A stretch of DNA of 52,587 bases. It comes from Planctomycetota bacterium. GTDB taxonomy: Bacteria; Planctomycetota; E44-bin39. Below are positions 32,689 through 40,558 of this stretch, in pieces. The notes beneath the pieces were generated by a model. That model worked only from the letters and a program-made list of their open reading frames with translations, was not told where the DNA came from and searched no databases. Where the stretch lies: the NCBI GenBank assembly GCA_004376375.1, contig SOJX01000053.1, forward strand, positions 1 through 52,587. Direction: 5' to 3'. The position numbers and the translations under genes are program-made. Every line of letters begins with the position of its first letter. The stretch's first letter is position 1.

Positions 32689-32717
32689 TTTTAGCATAAA
32701 AATATCATTAAATCAAC
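32689..32717 (-). promoter_or_regulatory. Promoter of hicBA
   Basis: Minus strand TTGATT (32717-32712), 17-bp spacer, TAAAAT (32694-32689), about 33 nt ahead of hicB. Confidence 0.7.
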
Positions 32718-32731
32718 CTGCCAAACCCCGA

Positions 32732-32940
32732 AGATTGCGGATTTCGGATTGCAGATTGCGGATTATATTCAGCGGCGCAGCAATCTCGGAAAAGCTCTCA
32801 GCTATCATCTGTCAGCCGTCAGCGAATATAATAAAAATAATAAAGCTGAGAGCTGACCGCTGATGGCTGAAAGCTGATGTGTAACCGAACAACCGGAGAA
32901 CCGGGCAACCGAACAACTGATTAACCGAATAACCGGAATT
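32732..32940. repeat. Three adjacent arrays: CGGATTT, CAGCTAT, CCGAACAA
   Basis: CGGATTT/CAGATTG heptads fill 32732-32766. CAGCTAT-type heptads at 32795-32823 pair with AGCTGAG/GCTGACC heptads at 32848-32878 in a long hairpin. CCGAACAA/CCGGAGAA/CCGAATAA octads fill 32883-32938, ending about 6 bases before the ndk -35 box. With the two promoters these fill the 362-bp gap between hicB and ndk; no gene is seen. Confidence 0.88.
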
Positions 32941-32944
32941 TCAG

Positions 32945-32973
32945 TTGAAGCACGCCGGTAAGGAACATATACT
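32945..32973 (+). promoter_or_regulatory. Promoter of ndk
   Basis: TTGAAG (32945-32950), 17-bp spacer, TATACT (32968-32973). Confidence 0.7.
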
Positions 32974-33018
32974 GTCCCGGGCAAACGTTAACGCCTGCAG
33001 GACCAACGGGAGGACGGC

Positions 33019-33474
33019 ATGGAACGCACACTCATTATTCTCAAGCCGGACGCGGTCCAGAGAAGGCTGATGGGCCGGATTATCACGCGATTCGAGGAAA
33101 AGGGTTTTAAAATCATCGCCGCCAAATTCGTGCATATCGACCGGGCAATGGCGCAAAAGCACTACGCTGTTCACAAGAACGAAACCTTCTACGAATCTCT
33201 TCTCGAGTTCATCACCCGCGGACCTGTTCTCGCGTTCGTGCTCGAAGCCGAAAATGCTATTGAAGTTTCACGTAAAATGATGGGTAGCACGTTCGGCCAC
33301 GAGGCCGAGCCCGGCACTATCCGCGGCGATTTCGGCATAAGCCGCCAGTACAATCTTATCCACGGCTCCGACGCGCCCGAAACCGCTCTTAAGGAAATCA
33401 AGCTGTGGTTCAAGCCTGAAGAACTGGTCGATTACGAAATGCCGGACAGGTCGTGGCTGGAAATGGGAAAGTAA
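33019..33474 (+). CDS. ndk: Nucleoside diphosphate kinase, 151 aa
   Basis: Transfers the gamma phosphate between nucleoside triphosphates and diphosphates. The catalytic histidine is His115 in NLIHGSDAPETA. The N-terminal ERTLIILKPDAVQRRLMGRI and the RGDFG loop are standard. Length is a few residues longer than the usual 140-150. GGAGG lies four bases before the ATG. It has its own promoter and is followed two bases after the stop by a GAAGTAT heptad hairpin. Confidence 0.97.
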   Translation: MERTLIILKPDAVQRRLMGRIITRFEEKGFKIIAAKFVHIDRAMAQKHYAVHKNETFYESLLEFITRGPVLAFVLEAENAIEVSRKMMGSTFGHEAEPGTIRGDFGISRQYNLIHGSDAPETALKEIKLWFKPEELVDYEMPDRSWLEMGK

Positions 33475-33475
33475 A

Positions 33476-33566
33476 GAAAGTATGAAGTATGAAGGCTGAA
33501 GTATGAAATAAAGAAATGCTAATTTTCTTATTTCATCCTTCATACTTCAGCCTTTATACTTTCTTT
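33476..33566. repeat. GAAGTAT heptad array folded into a hairpin
   Basis: GAAGTAT/GAAGGCT/GAAGTAT heptads (33478-33507) pair with ATACTTC/AGCCTTT heptads (33529-33560). The array starts directly after the ndk stop and may work as its terminator. Confidence 0.88.
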
Positions 33567-33608
33567 ACATTGCCGTGACTCTCTTGTGACATGCGGCGGA
33601 TACAATAG

Positions 33609-33704
33609 ATAAGTTTCGAGTATCGAGTTTCGAGTTTCGAGTTTCGAGCGTCAAATGTAATTTCTTCTTCGAAACTCGTAACTCGATACTCTGAACTTCT
33701 TAAA
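33609..33704. repeat. CGAGTTT heptad array with inverted partner
   Basis: CGAGTAT/CGAGTTT heptads (33612-33648) face ACTCGTA/ACTCGAT heptads (33669-33700). The right half is the reverse complement of the 33-bp unit at 27431 and 31424. It ends about 12 bases before the rqcH start. Confidence 0.88.
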
Positions 33705-33716
33705 AGGTGCTTATTT

Positions 33717-35216
33717 GTGGGGATGACTGCAGAGGAAGTTTTTCGACTTACAGGTGAACTGGCCGGGGTATTGCCCGGCGCAAGGCTGGACAATGTTTTT
33801 TCACCTTCAGAGGAAGAGCTGGTTCTGCGTTTCCAGGGAGGACCTGAAAAACTCCGAAGGCACCTTCTGATCTCGGCCGCGAGAAACGCTGCCCGGATTC
33901 ATCTGCTTTCGCGCCCGTTTGAAGCGCCCGGAAAACAGACGAACTTCTGCCGGCTCTTGCGAAAACACGTACGGGATGCGCGCCTTCAAACAATTGAGGC
34001 CGCTTCCGGCGAGCGCATCGTTGATTTTGTCTTCGACCGGGGCGGCAATCGCCCGCGAATGACGCTCGTCGCTGAACTTTTCGGCGCCGGCGCGAATATA
34101 ATACTTGTAGATGTGGACAACAAGGTAAGGGGTGCGGTACGTGAACGGCGTGAAAAGAACCGGGACCTGCATCCCCACCGGCCGTACGTCCGGCCGTCCG
34201 CTTCGACCGGCGCGGCAAGACCGGGAAATGTTCCCGAACCGGTCGAAGGCGAAACGTTCAACCGGGCCGTCGAAGCGTATTTCGACGGGATTATTGAAAG
34301 CGAAAACCTCCGCAGGCGCGGTCGTGAGCTTCTAAGCCTGGTTTCACGCGAGCGCAAACGGGCAAAGGGGCGGCTCTCCAGGCTCGAGAAATCGCACGCA
34401 GAGGCGGCCGGCTTCGAGGATTTCAGGATAAAGGGCGAACTGCTCAAAATGAACCTGCAGGCGATAAAACCCGGATGCGATTCCGTGAAGGTCGAAAACG
34501 TCTTTGAGGACGGTTCGCCGCAGACGGAAATAAAGCTGGACCCGACGAAGACGCCCATCGACAACCTCGAGCAGTATTTCAAGAAGTATAAAAAACTGAA
34601 AAAGGGGCTTGTGAAAATCGACGAACTGCTGCCCGGGGCGCAGGACCGGATGGAAACGCTTCAGGAACTTGCCGACGACCTGAACGCCATCGCTTCCGGC
34701 GATACGCACGCGGATTCCGATACGCTTGAAGAGATATCGGAGCGGATCAGCTCGCTCGGCATCGCGCCCCGCCGCCGCTTCAAAGGCCGCAGGCAGGTAA
34801 ACCAGGGCCCGCGGCGCTTCCGCTCGTCCGACGGTTTCGAGATGCTCGTGGGTCGCTCGAACCGCGAGAACGACCAGCTCACGATCCGCATGGCGCGCGG
34901 AAACGATATCTTTCTGCACGCGGCGGGTTTCGCGGGGAGCCACATTATCGTCCGTGTGCCGCGCGGGAAAACGGCGCCGCTTTCGACATTGCTCGAGGCC
35001 GCGCATCTTGCGGCCCACTTTTCCAAGGCAAGGGACGCGGGCAGAGTGGACATCCACTATTCCCCGCGAAAGCATGTTTCCAAACCGAAAGGCGCGAGGC
35101 CCGGTCTGGTCCACCTGTCCCGCTTCAAGACGCTGTCGATAAAGAAAGCCGACCCCGCACGCGTAAAAATTCTTGGCCGGCGAATCCTTCCGGAAGAGGT
35201 TGAAAATGAAACTTAG
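33717..35216 (+). CDS. rqcH: RqcH / NFACT family ribosome-quality-control protein, 499 aa
   Basis: Bacterial Rqc2 homologue that binds stalled 50S subunits and recruits tRNA-Ala to add C-terminal alanine tails. Domains: NFACT-N (about 1-165; LDNVFSPSEEELVLRF, FEAPGKQTNFCRLLRKHV), helix-hairpin/coiled coil (about 185-345), NFACT-R (about 375-480; FRSSDGFEMLVGRSNRENDQLT, ARGNDIFLHAAGFAGSHIIVR, HYSPRKHVSKPKGARPG). It is about 70 residues shorter than the Bacillus protein. A palindromic repeat is inserted in frame at 34201-34248 and adds a low-complexity SASTGAARPGNVPEPVEG segment between domains. Start is GTG 33717 or ATG 33723. The end overlaps the next lipoprotein gene by 11 bp. Confidence 0.92.
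   Translation: MGMTAEEVFRLTGELAGVLPGARLDNVFSPSEEELVLRFQGGPEKLRRHLLISAARNAARIHLLSRPFEAPGKQTNFCRLLRKHVRDARLQTIEAASGERIVDFVFDRGGNRPRMTLVAELFGAGANIILVDVDNKVRGAVRERREKNRDLHPHRPYVRPSASTGAARPGNVPEPVEGETFNRAVEAYFDGIIESENLRRRGRELLSLVSRERKRAKGRLSRLEKSHAEAAGFEDFRIKGELLKMNLQAIKPGCDSVKVENVFEDGSPQTEIKLDPTKTPIDNLEQYFKKYKKLKKGLVKIDELLPGAQDRMETLQELADDLNAIASGDTHADSDTLEEISERISSLGIAPRRRFKGRRQVNQGPRRFRSSDGFEMLVGRSNRENDQLTIRMARGNDIFLHAAGFAGSHIIVRVPRGKTAPLSTLLEAAHLAAHFSKARDAGRVDIHYSPRKHVSKPKGARPGLVHLSRFKTLSIKKADPARVKILGRRILPEEVENET
34201..34248. repeat. In-frame palindromic repeat inside rqcH
   Basis: CTTCGACCGG (34201-34210) pairs with CCGGTCGAAG (34239-34248), with an inner GGGAA/TTCCC hairpin (34223-34235). Translated in frame it gives PEPVEG, the peptide trace of a dispersed CTTCGAC...GTCGAAG palindrome known from many bacterial genomes. 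Confidence 0.8.
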
Positions 35217-36006
35217 AATCGCGCTGAACTCTGCTGTCATTGCCGCACTCGTCACGTGCACATGGCTGGCATCCGGTTGCAACAGCACTCCCAAGCCGCA
35301 GGACCGGGTGCGGGAAATAAAAAAGGCCGTCAAAGCCTATAAAAGGGAGAAGAAAAACCTGGAGGGCGACTCCGAGGAGCCGCTGAAGCTCAAAAAATGG
35401 AAACTCAGCGTCAGGATATACAAGGACGTACTCGAATGGCTGAAGCACAACGCCAATGCCAAAGACCTGGAAATAATCGACCCGTCCATAACCGTTCTCA
35501 AAATGGCGCTTGATCTGAACTCCCAGTATTCAGAAGCGCGTTTCGTATACGGGTGGTGCCTGAAAGAGAAGGGGAAGTTTCACGACAACCGGGCCAACTG
35601 GCACGAAAGTATGGCAAACGGCAAGGTGTTCCACGCACCGACCCTCTCCTGGCGCGATGCAAAGCAGCCTCCGACGAAAGAGCAGGTCGCCGAATATCGC
35701 TATCTGGAAAAACAGGAAAGAGAAAAGGCGCGCCCCATTCTCCGGCAGGCGCTTCAGCAGATCACATCGGCCGCGCAGATTGCCAAAGCCGCGACGCCGG
35801 ACATGCTTAAAACGCAGGGCGAAATATACCTGCTGCTCGGAAAGCCGCTGGAGGCTTACGAAATATTTATTCGCCTCTCCCGGGACACGCATCTTGCGCC
35901 TTCCGAGCAGCAGAAATGTAAAAAATGGGCCGAGGCAATAAAGAACGACCCGGGGTATAAAAAAGCACTGCAGGAACACAACCGCCGCAGGTCTTCGCCG
36001 CGGTAA
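35206..36006 (+). CDS. TPR-like lipoprotein, 266 aa (paralogue A)
   Basis: Outer-membrane or periplasmic lipoprotein. The ATG at 35206 lies inside the end of rqcH, with GAAGAGG seven bases before it. A signal peptide ends in LASGC, with Cys25 lipidated. The rest is all-helical: a charged coiled region, a TPR-like motif (MALDLNSQYSEARFVYGWCLKEKG), and a second near the end (TQGEIYLLLGKPLEAYEIFIRLSRD). It resembles the next gene in layout, in spacing of the TPR motifs and in the (I)F(I/V)RLS(R/H)D signature, so the two are paralogues. Function unknown; the overlap suggests cotranslation with RqcH. Confidence 0.75.
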   Translation: MKLRIALNSAVIAALVTCTWLASGCNSTPKPQDRVREIKKAVKAYKREKKNLEGDSEEPLKLKKWKLSVRIYKDVLEWLKHNANAKDLEIIDPSITVLKMALDLNSQYSEARFVYGWCLKEKGKFHDNRANWHESMANGKVFHAPTLSWRDAKQPPTKEQVAEYRYLEKQEREKARPILRQALQQITSAAQIAKAATPDMLKTQGEIYLLLGKPLEAYEIFIRLSRDTHLAPSEQQKCKKWAEAIKNDPGYKKALQEHNRRRSSPR

Positions 36007-36024
36007 CGTGGAAGGAACCCCATT

Positions 36025-36780
36025 ATGCATAATCGTCTGAACATTGCTTTCCCGCTCCTCATCCTGGTTTCCATGATGGTTGGATGCGCAAATGACCCGC
36101 TTGCAGGCCTGCCGATGTTCCAGAGGATAAAGGAAAGCCGGAAGCTATACGCCAAGGCGCAGGAGGAAATCCGCAACCTGAAGGGCGACCCGATTGAAGA
36201 GGACCTTAAAAGGATTGAGAAAGCGGTGAAGTTGATAACCCGGGCAATAGAAGTAATCCCGAATGAGCCTGATTATAATTTCCTCTATGCCTATATTTTA
36301 TTCAACCAGGGCCGCTATTACGAAAACCAGTCGGTATTCTGGAAAAGCAGGGCCGACGGTTTCAGGCTCATTAAGGAAACCGGCGAATGGGTAAAAGCGC
36401 GCCCGCTTCCCGACAAGGATGACCGTGACACATGGAGGAAAAAGGCGGAACAGCACGGGGACGTGGCATCCGAGTTTTTCAATCGCGTCCTGCAGAGGCT
36501 CAACATACTGGACAACCTGCGGCCGGACAACCACCTTGTCCTCCACCTGCGGGGCAGGACATACGTCGCGATGCTGGAAATGAAGAAAGCGCGCGAGATA
36601 TTTGTCCGGCTTTCGCACGACTCCCGCCTGACCGATGCGGAGCGTGATGAAATGCTGCGGGTGGTAATCCTGATAGACAAAGATGAAGCCTATAAGAAAG
36701 AATTGAAAAATGAAGGCTCGTCACTCGACGAGCCCGGCGACCTGGAAGATCCCGGCAGCGGCGCGCCGATGCCGAAATAA
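36025..36780 (+). CDS. TPR-like lipoprotein, 251 aa (paralogue B)
   Basis: Signal peptide with lipobox MMVGC (Cys21). Helical repeats follow: EKAVKLITRAIEVIPNEPDYNFLYAYILFNQGRY near 75-105, and HLRGRTYVAMLEMKKAREIFVRLSHD near 175-200. This last segment matches the IFIRLSRD repeat of the preceding gene. The C-terminus is acidic and Pro/Gly-rich. Only 18 bp separate it from paralogue A, so they probably share a transcript. Tandem duplication is the simplest explanation. Function unknown. Confidence 0.75.
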   Translation: MHNRLNIAFPLLILVSMMVGCANDPLAGLPMFQRIKESRKLYAKAQEEIRNLKGDPIEEDLKRIEKAVKLITRAIEVIPNEPDYNFLYAYILFNQGRYYENQSVFWKSRADGFRLIKETGEWVKARPLPDKDDRDTWRKKAEQHGDVASEFFNRVLQRLNILDNLRPDNHLVLHLRGRTYVAMLEMKKAREIFVRLSHDSRLTDAERDEMLRVVILIDKDEAYKKELKNEGSSLDEPGDLEDPGSGAPMPK

Positions 36781-36817
36781 GAAAACGGCAACTGCTGTCA
36801 TACCCGGAGATCCTGCC

Positions 36818-37288
36818 ATGCCCACCCGCACGGCCGAGAAAACGAAACTCGGGTTGGTTGCGACGATTGCGATTATCGTGATCGGCGTGACCGCCTTTTA
36901 CGATGCTACCGATGAGACTCGCCGCCCCTTTTTCGCCTGTTTTGTAACCGGGCTCATCTGCGGCTTCCTTACCATCTTTCTCGACACCGTCGTCAAGGGA
37001 AAAGGTCCGAGAAAATTCGGGTGCACCGCGAAGTACTTCGGGTTTTTCGTGCTGTCCGCAGCCGCGGGTTTTCTTTTCACATGGTCGCGCGGCGCACTCG
37101 CAAAAATAACGGGCCACGCCGACTTCCTCTCCCCTGAAAAAATCAGCAACTGGCAGATATGGACCCGCTTCTTCATCGGCCTCGGCGCCTCGCTCCTGCT
37201 GTTTGAAGCCGCGCGTATTAAACTGGTCAAATGGGGAATCATCCGAACCGACAAACCGGAAGAAGAAAGTATGAAGGATGAAGGCTGA
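36818..37288 (+). CDS. Four-helix membrane protein, 156 aa, with repeat-encoded C-terminus
   Basis: About four hydrophobic segments are visible (LGLVATIAIIVIGVTAF, FACFVTGLICGFLTIFL, FGFFVLSAAAGFLFTW, RFFIGLGASLLLFEAAR), so this is a small integral membrane protein of unknown family. ATG at 36818 follows CGGAGA; an upstream extension overlaps the previous gene and looks spurious. The last residues (EESMKDEG) and the stop codon are read from a GAAGTAT/GAAGGAT heptad array (from 37267), so the array has overrun the gene end. Likely the last gene of the rqcH-lipoprotein operon. Confidence 0.65.
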   Translation: MPTRTAEKTKLGLVATIAIIVIGVTAFYDATDETRRPFFACFVTGLICGFLTIFLDTVVKGKGPRKFGCTAKYFGFFVLSAAAGFLFTWSRGALAKITGHADFLSPEKISNWQIWTRFFIGLGASLLLFEAARIKLVKWGIIRTDKPEEESMKDEG

Positions 37289-37453
37289 AGTATGAAAGGA
37301 AGATTATTAATAATATATTTAGCGGGCGAGCTTGCTCGCCGTTGATACCTAATTAGCCGCCGAGCGTAACCAGACCGGTTTGCTCGGCGTGTCCTTCGAT
37401 TTACGATTGAAAAAATAAAAATCGAAAATCGTAAATCGCAAATCGAAAATCCA
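37267..37453. repeat. GAAGTAT heptads, palindromes and ATCGAAA heptads
   Basis: GAAGTAT/GAAGGAT/GAAGGCT heptads (37267-37296) overlap the preceding stop codon. A TTTAGCGGGCGAGC...GCTCGCCG palindrome is at 37317-37342. ATTTACG/ATCGAAA/ATCGTAA/ATCGCAA heptads (37396-37452) form an inverted pair ending just before the HIT gene's ribosome site. Confidence 0.85.
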
Positions 37454-37467
37454 TTCAGGAGGCCGTC

Positions 37468-37812
37468 ATGAACGACGACTGTATATTCTGCAAAATAGCG
37501 GCAGGCGATATCCCGGCCGACAAGGTCTACGAAGACGAGGAAATCCTCGCGTTCAAGGACGTCAACCCGGTCGCGCCCGTCCACGTGCTTTTCGTGCCGA
37601 AGGACCATATCGCGGGCGTAAACGACCTGAACGAGCGCACGGCCGCCATCGTTGGAAAGATCTTCCTGGCGGCGCAGAAGGTCGCGGCCGAGCTCGGCGT
37701 CGCGGACAGCGGTTACCGCATCATCGCCAACACGAACCGCGATGCCGGCCAGGAAGTGTTCCACATCCACCTGCACCTCCTCGGCGGCAGGCGCATGGGG
37801 GCCATGGGATAG
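37468..37812 (+). CDS. HIT family (HINT-like) nucleotide hydrolase, 114 aa
   Basis: Histidine-triad purine nucleoside phosphoramidase of the HINT branch. The triad is His99-Ile-His101-Leu-His103-Leu-Leu. CIFCKIAAGDIP at the N-terminus supplies the zinc-site cysteines of the bacterial HINT type. VHVLFVPKDHI and SGYRIIANTNRDAGQEVFHIH-type motifs are also standard. AGGAGG precedes the ATG. It appears monocistronic. The C-terminus ends GGRRMGAMG, near the typical GGR..GWPPG tail but shortened. Confidence 0.95.
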   Translation: MNDDCIFCKIAAGDIPADKVYEDEEILAFKDVNPVAPVHVLFVPKDHIAGVNDLNERTAAIVGKIFLAAQKVAAELGVADSGYRIIANTNRDAGQEVFHIHLHLLGGRRMGAMG

Positions 37813-37827
37813 ACGTCCCGGCCATTT

Positions 37828-37893
37828 CGATTGCGGATTTCGGAATATTTTTTCAACTGAAAAACCGACAAACCGAATAACCGAATAACCGAA
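37828..37893. repeat. CGGATTT heptads and CCGAATAA octads
   Basis: A short GATTGCGGATTTCGGA run (37828-37845) and an octad block of CCGACAAA, CCGAATAA, CCGAATAA (37862-37891). The octads end about 8 bases before the -35 box of the next gene. Confidence 0.85.
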
Positions 37894-37899
37894 ACTTTC

Positions 37900-37928
37900 T
37901 TGCGGTAGAAGCCCAAAAACGCTATACT
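37900..37928 (+). promoter_or_regulatory. Promoter of the 822-aa lipoprotein
   Basis: TTGCGG (37900-37905), 17-bp spacer, TATACT (37923-37928). Confidence 0.6.
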
Positions 37929-38006
37929 GGAACGATATGCTGGTGCGAAATCCGTTCTGCAGGTTGGGTTTCCATTAATCATATCAGCGGGGACGAAAGG
38001 GCAATC

Positions 38007-40475
38007 ATGTCGATGACGTCATATGTGCGCCGGATTACCGTTTGCCTCACATGCTTAGCGCTGGCGGCGGCGCTCGGCTGCAACGGCAAGAAGAAAGACA
38101 AGTTCTTCCACACGCCCGGCGGAGCCTGGGGCGGTTCCGTCAGCAGCACGTTTACCGTCCGTTGTTTTGACATGGTATCCGGCCTGACCGTGCCCGGTGT
38201 CATCTGCACCCTCGGCGACGGCCAGTACAAGGTCACCGACGGAACCGGCGCGGTCGTCTTCAAAAACGTCTCCGGCCCGCAGACCGTTACGCTTGCGAAC
38301 TCCCGCTACGTTACTACCACCGTTTACCATATCAACTCCCAGTGGCTGGTCGCCTTGCTCGAACCTGTTAACGAGTCGGGTTACGTTACCGGTACGGTCA
38401 ATATGACGGTTCTCGGCGTTGACGCCGGCTCCGGTGATTCCAGCGGAATTGTCCGCTCCCGCGGCAGGGAAATTGCAAACTTCCTCATCCTCGACACCAC
38501 TACGACCCCGTCGACCCTCTCCTTCCAGGTAGTCGCCGGAAGGGTGAAGCCGCTGGAAGTGGTTATATACGACTCGTCCGGCGCTGAAGTCAAAAGCGGG
38601 CAGAAAACCCTCTGGTGGCCGTATCAGGGCGCACAGAATGTTACCGTCAGGGTCGCACCGGCCGACGAGGCCTACATGGCAAAACTCGTCTCCGGCACTA
38701 TCGACAATTCAGCGATAACAAAATTCACCCCCGAATTCGGCTTTGCCGGCTCGCACGCCGAAATCTATAATTACACCACGATGCGTTTCAGCGACGGAAC
38801 CTGCGACCTGGCCAACAACTCCTTTGAGGTTTACGTACCGCCGGCATGGGGTTCGATTTCACAGTCCGTGTGGGCGGGGCTCGGCGATTGCGAAGGAAAC
38901 CTGACCTACCGCCAGTTCAACGGAAACTATTTCTCGCTTACCGGCTCGGCGCTTTCGGGCGCGGTAAAAGACGTCCCGGAGATAACTTCGAACCTGGTCA
39001 ACGTCGAGCCGAACGGCTCGATAACATGGGACGGCGTCATCGAAACCAGCCGCTACCTGCTCGAACTGACGGAGCAGGCAACCGGCGCCAAGTGGCGCGC
39101 GATAGTTCCCGGAGGCACCACCGCGATCGACATCCCGAACGCCGCCGGCATACTTGCGCTCAGAAATTACACAGCCGACATCGCGTCGGAAACGTACGAC
39201 AATTTCAACTACAACTGGTATTATACATACCGCCTGCCTTCGAAGCTGACCCATCGAAGCGAGGCCGCCTCCAGGGAGCTGACGACTTCCGGCGGCGGCA
39301 CCGGCGGCGGGCCGATCACCGGCGATATAACGGTTACGGTAACCGACGAGTTCACGCATTTACCGCTCGCGGACGTGGAGGTCTACCTCGACGGCCTCCC
39401 AACCATGTTCACCACAAACTCGTCCGGCATCGCGCTCGTCGACGGCGTTTCCGGCGCGCAGACGGTAACCCTGTACAAGGAAGACTACGAAAGTCTTACC
39501 CTGTTTAACATCGACGCGACCGAGATAACCTTCCCGCTGACGCCGCTCTATCTGAGCAGCACACCCCTCTCCAATTTTGAGATAAACCTCACGGAGCTGG
39601 ACTGCACAAGCGACGCCTATACGCTTTACCTGTCAGACATGTACGCCGCCGCCGGCATGGTTGTAGGCGGCCGCCCTTCACCGGACGACCCGATACTGAT
39701 CGACTGGCCGGCCGGGCTGCAGAGCCATCCCGCGGTTCTCGTTTACGATAACACGGTTGTCGGGCCGACGCGGTACGGCTACACGATACTTCCACCCACC
39801 ACGCCGGGCACGGTCGCCGTCAACATCGTACCCAGAGAACTTATAACCTACGGCCCCGACTTCCAGACGCTTCCGGGCTCGCTGGACACAAGCGGCATTG
39901 CCGGTTTCATTCCAACCCAGGGAGTCGTGGAGGCATTCGCGGTGCTCGCGGACTGCTCCAGCGTATTCACAGGCGCGGCGGACTACTTCCTCGGCAACGG
40001 TCTTTTCGACGGCGGCATATTCGACATACCGGAGGCCACACGCTACCGCCTCGAGGCGTCGGTGGAAAATGCGGCGGGACAGTTTTCCGTGAGCATGGTG
40101 AACGGCGACTTTTCCGACTTCGCGGCCGCTTCCACAAACATCGCTCTCAAGGATATCCCGACGGCGACCTCGTCATTCAGCTCGCCGCCCGCCGCGATGC
40201 CTGTTTCATGGACGGCCGTTCCCGGCACCGATTATTACGCAATCGCCATCGACGGACCGGATTTCTTCTGGTACGGCCTTGTGCCGGGAAGCACGACCGG
40301 CGTCACGGTGCCCGCCGACGTCGGCCTTGCCCCGGGAATAAACTACGGCTGCTCCATCGAGGCGCATACGGTGGACAACTTCGACTACAACCAGTTCACG
40401 CCCTTCGGCGTACGCGTCAGCCGGACAAGCCTGTCGATCTGGGTCCTCGGCGGTACGTTTACGGTTTCACCATGA
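38007..40475 (+). CDS. Large surface lipoprotein with duplicated halves, 822 aa
   Basis: The signal peptide ends in LAAALGC (Cys25 lipidated), so the protein is probably surface or periplasm exposed. The mature protein is beta-rich and consists of two similar halves. Each half has a regulatory-like beta-sandwich (SGLTVPGVICTLGDG near 60; FTHLPLADVEVYLDG near 455), both followed by VSG(P/A)QTVTL. A middle beta domain comes next. Each half ends in a module with SRYLLELTEQ / TDYYAIAIDG, a VPG(G/S)TT turn and a DNFNYN / DNFDYN motif (near 405 and 795). No catalytic motif is seen; adhesion or structural use is a guess. It has its own promoter and no clear operon partner. Confidence 0.78.
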   Translation: MSMTSYVRRITVCLTCLALAAALGCNGKKKDKFFHTPGGAWGGSVSSTFTVRCFDMVSGLTVPGVICTLGDGQYKVTDGTGAVVFKNVSGPQTVTLANSRYVTTTVYHINSQWLVALLEPVNESGYVTGTVNMTVLGVDAGSGDSSGIVRSRGREIANFLILDTTTTPSTLSFQVVAGRVKPLEVVIYDSSGAEVKSGQKTLWWPYQGAQNVTVRVAPADEAYMAKLVSGTIDNSAITKFTPEFGFAGSHAEIYNYTTMRFSDGTCDLANNSFEVYVPPAWGSISQSVWAGLGDCEGNLTYRQFNGNYFSLTGSALSGAVKDVPEITSNLVNVEPNGSITWDGVIETSRYLLELTEQATGAKWRAIVPGGTTAIDIPNAAGILALRNYTADIASETYDNFNYNWYYTYRLPSKLTHRSEAASRELTTSGGGTGGGPITGDITVTVTDEFTHLPLADVEVYLDGLPTMFTTNSSGIALVDGVSGAQTVTLYKEDYESLTLFNIDATEITFPLTPLYLSSTPLSNFEINLTELDCTSDAYTLYLSDMYAAAGMVVGGRPSPDDPILIDWPAGLQSHPAVLVYDNTVVGPTRYGYTILPPTTPGTVAVNIVPRELITYGPDFQTLPGSLDTSGIAGFIPTQGVVEAFAVLADCSSVFTGAADYFLGNGLFDGGIFDIPEATRYRLEASVENAAGQFSVSMVNGDFSDFAAASTNIALKDIPTATSSFSSPPAAMPVSWTAVPGTDYYAIAIDGPDFFWYGLVPGSTTGVTVPADVGLAPGINYGCSIEAHTVDNFDYNQFTPFGVRVSRTSLSIWVLGGTFTVSP

Positions 40476-40496
40476 TTAATTGAAGCCGAAATTCTC

Positions 40497-40525
40497 TTGC
40501 CTGCCGCTTCGTCTATCAGTATAAT
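40497..40525 (+). promoter_or_regulatory. Promoter of the 82-aa protein
   Basis: TTGCCT (40497-40502), 17-bp spacer, perfect TATAAT (40520-40525). Confidence 0.7.
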
Positions 40526-40558
40526 CACACCTCTGAATTCCTGAAGGAGGCAAGTGAG

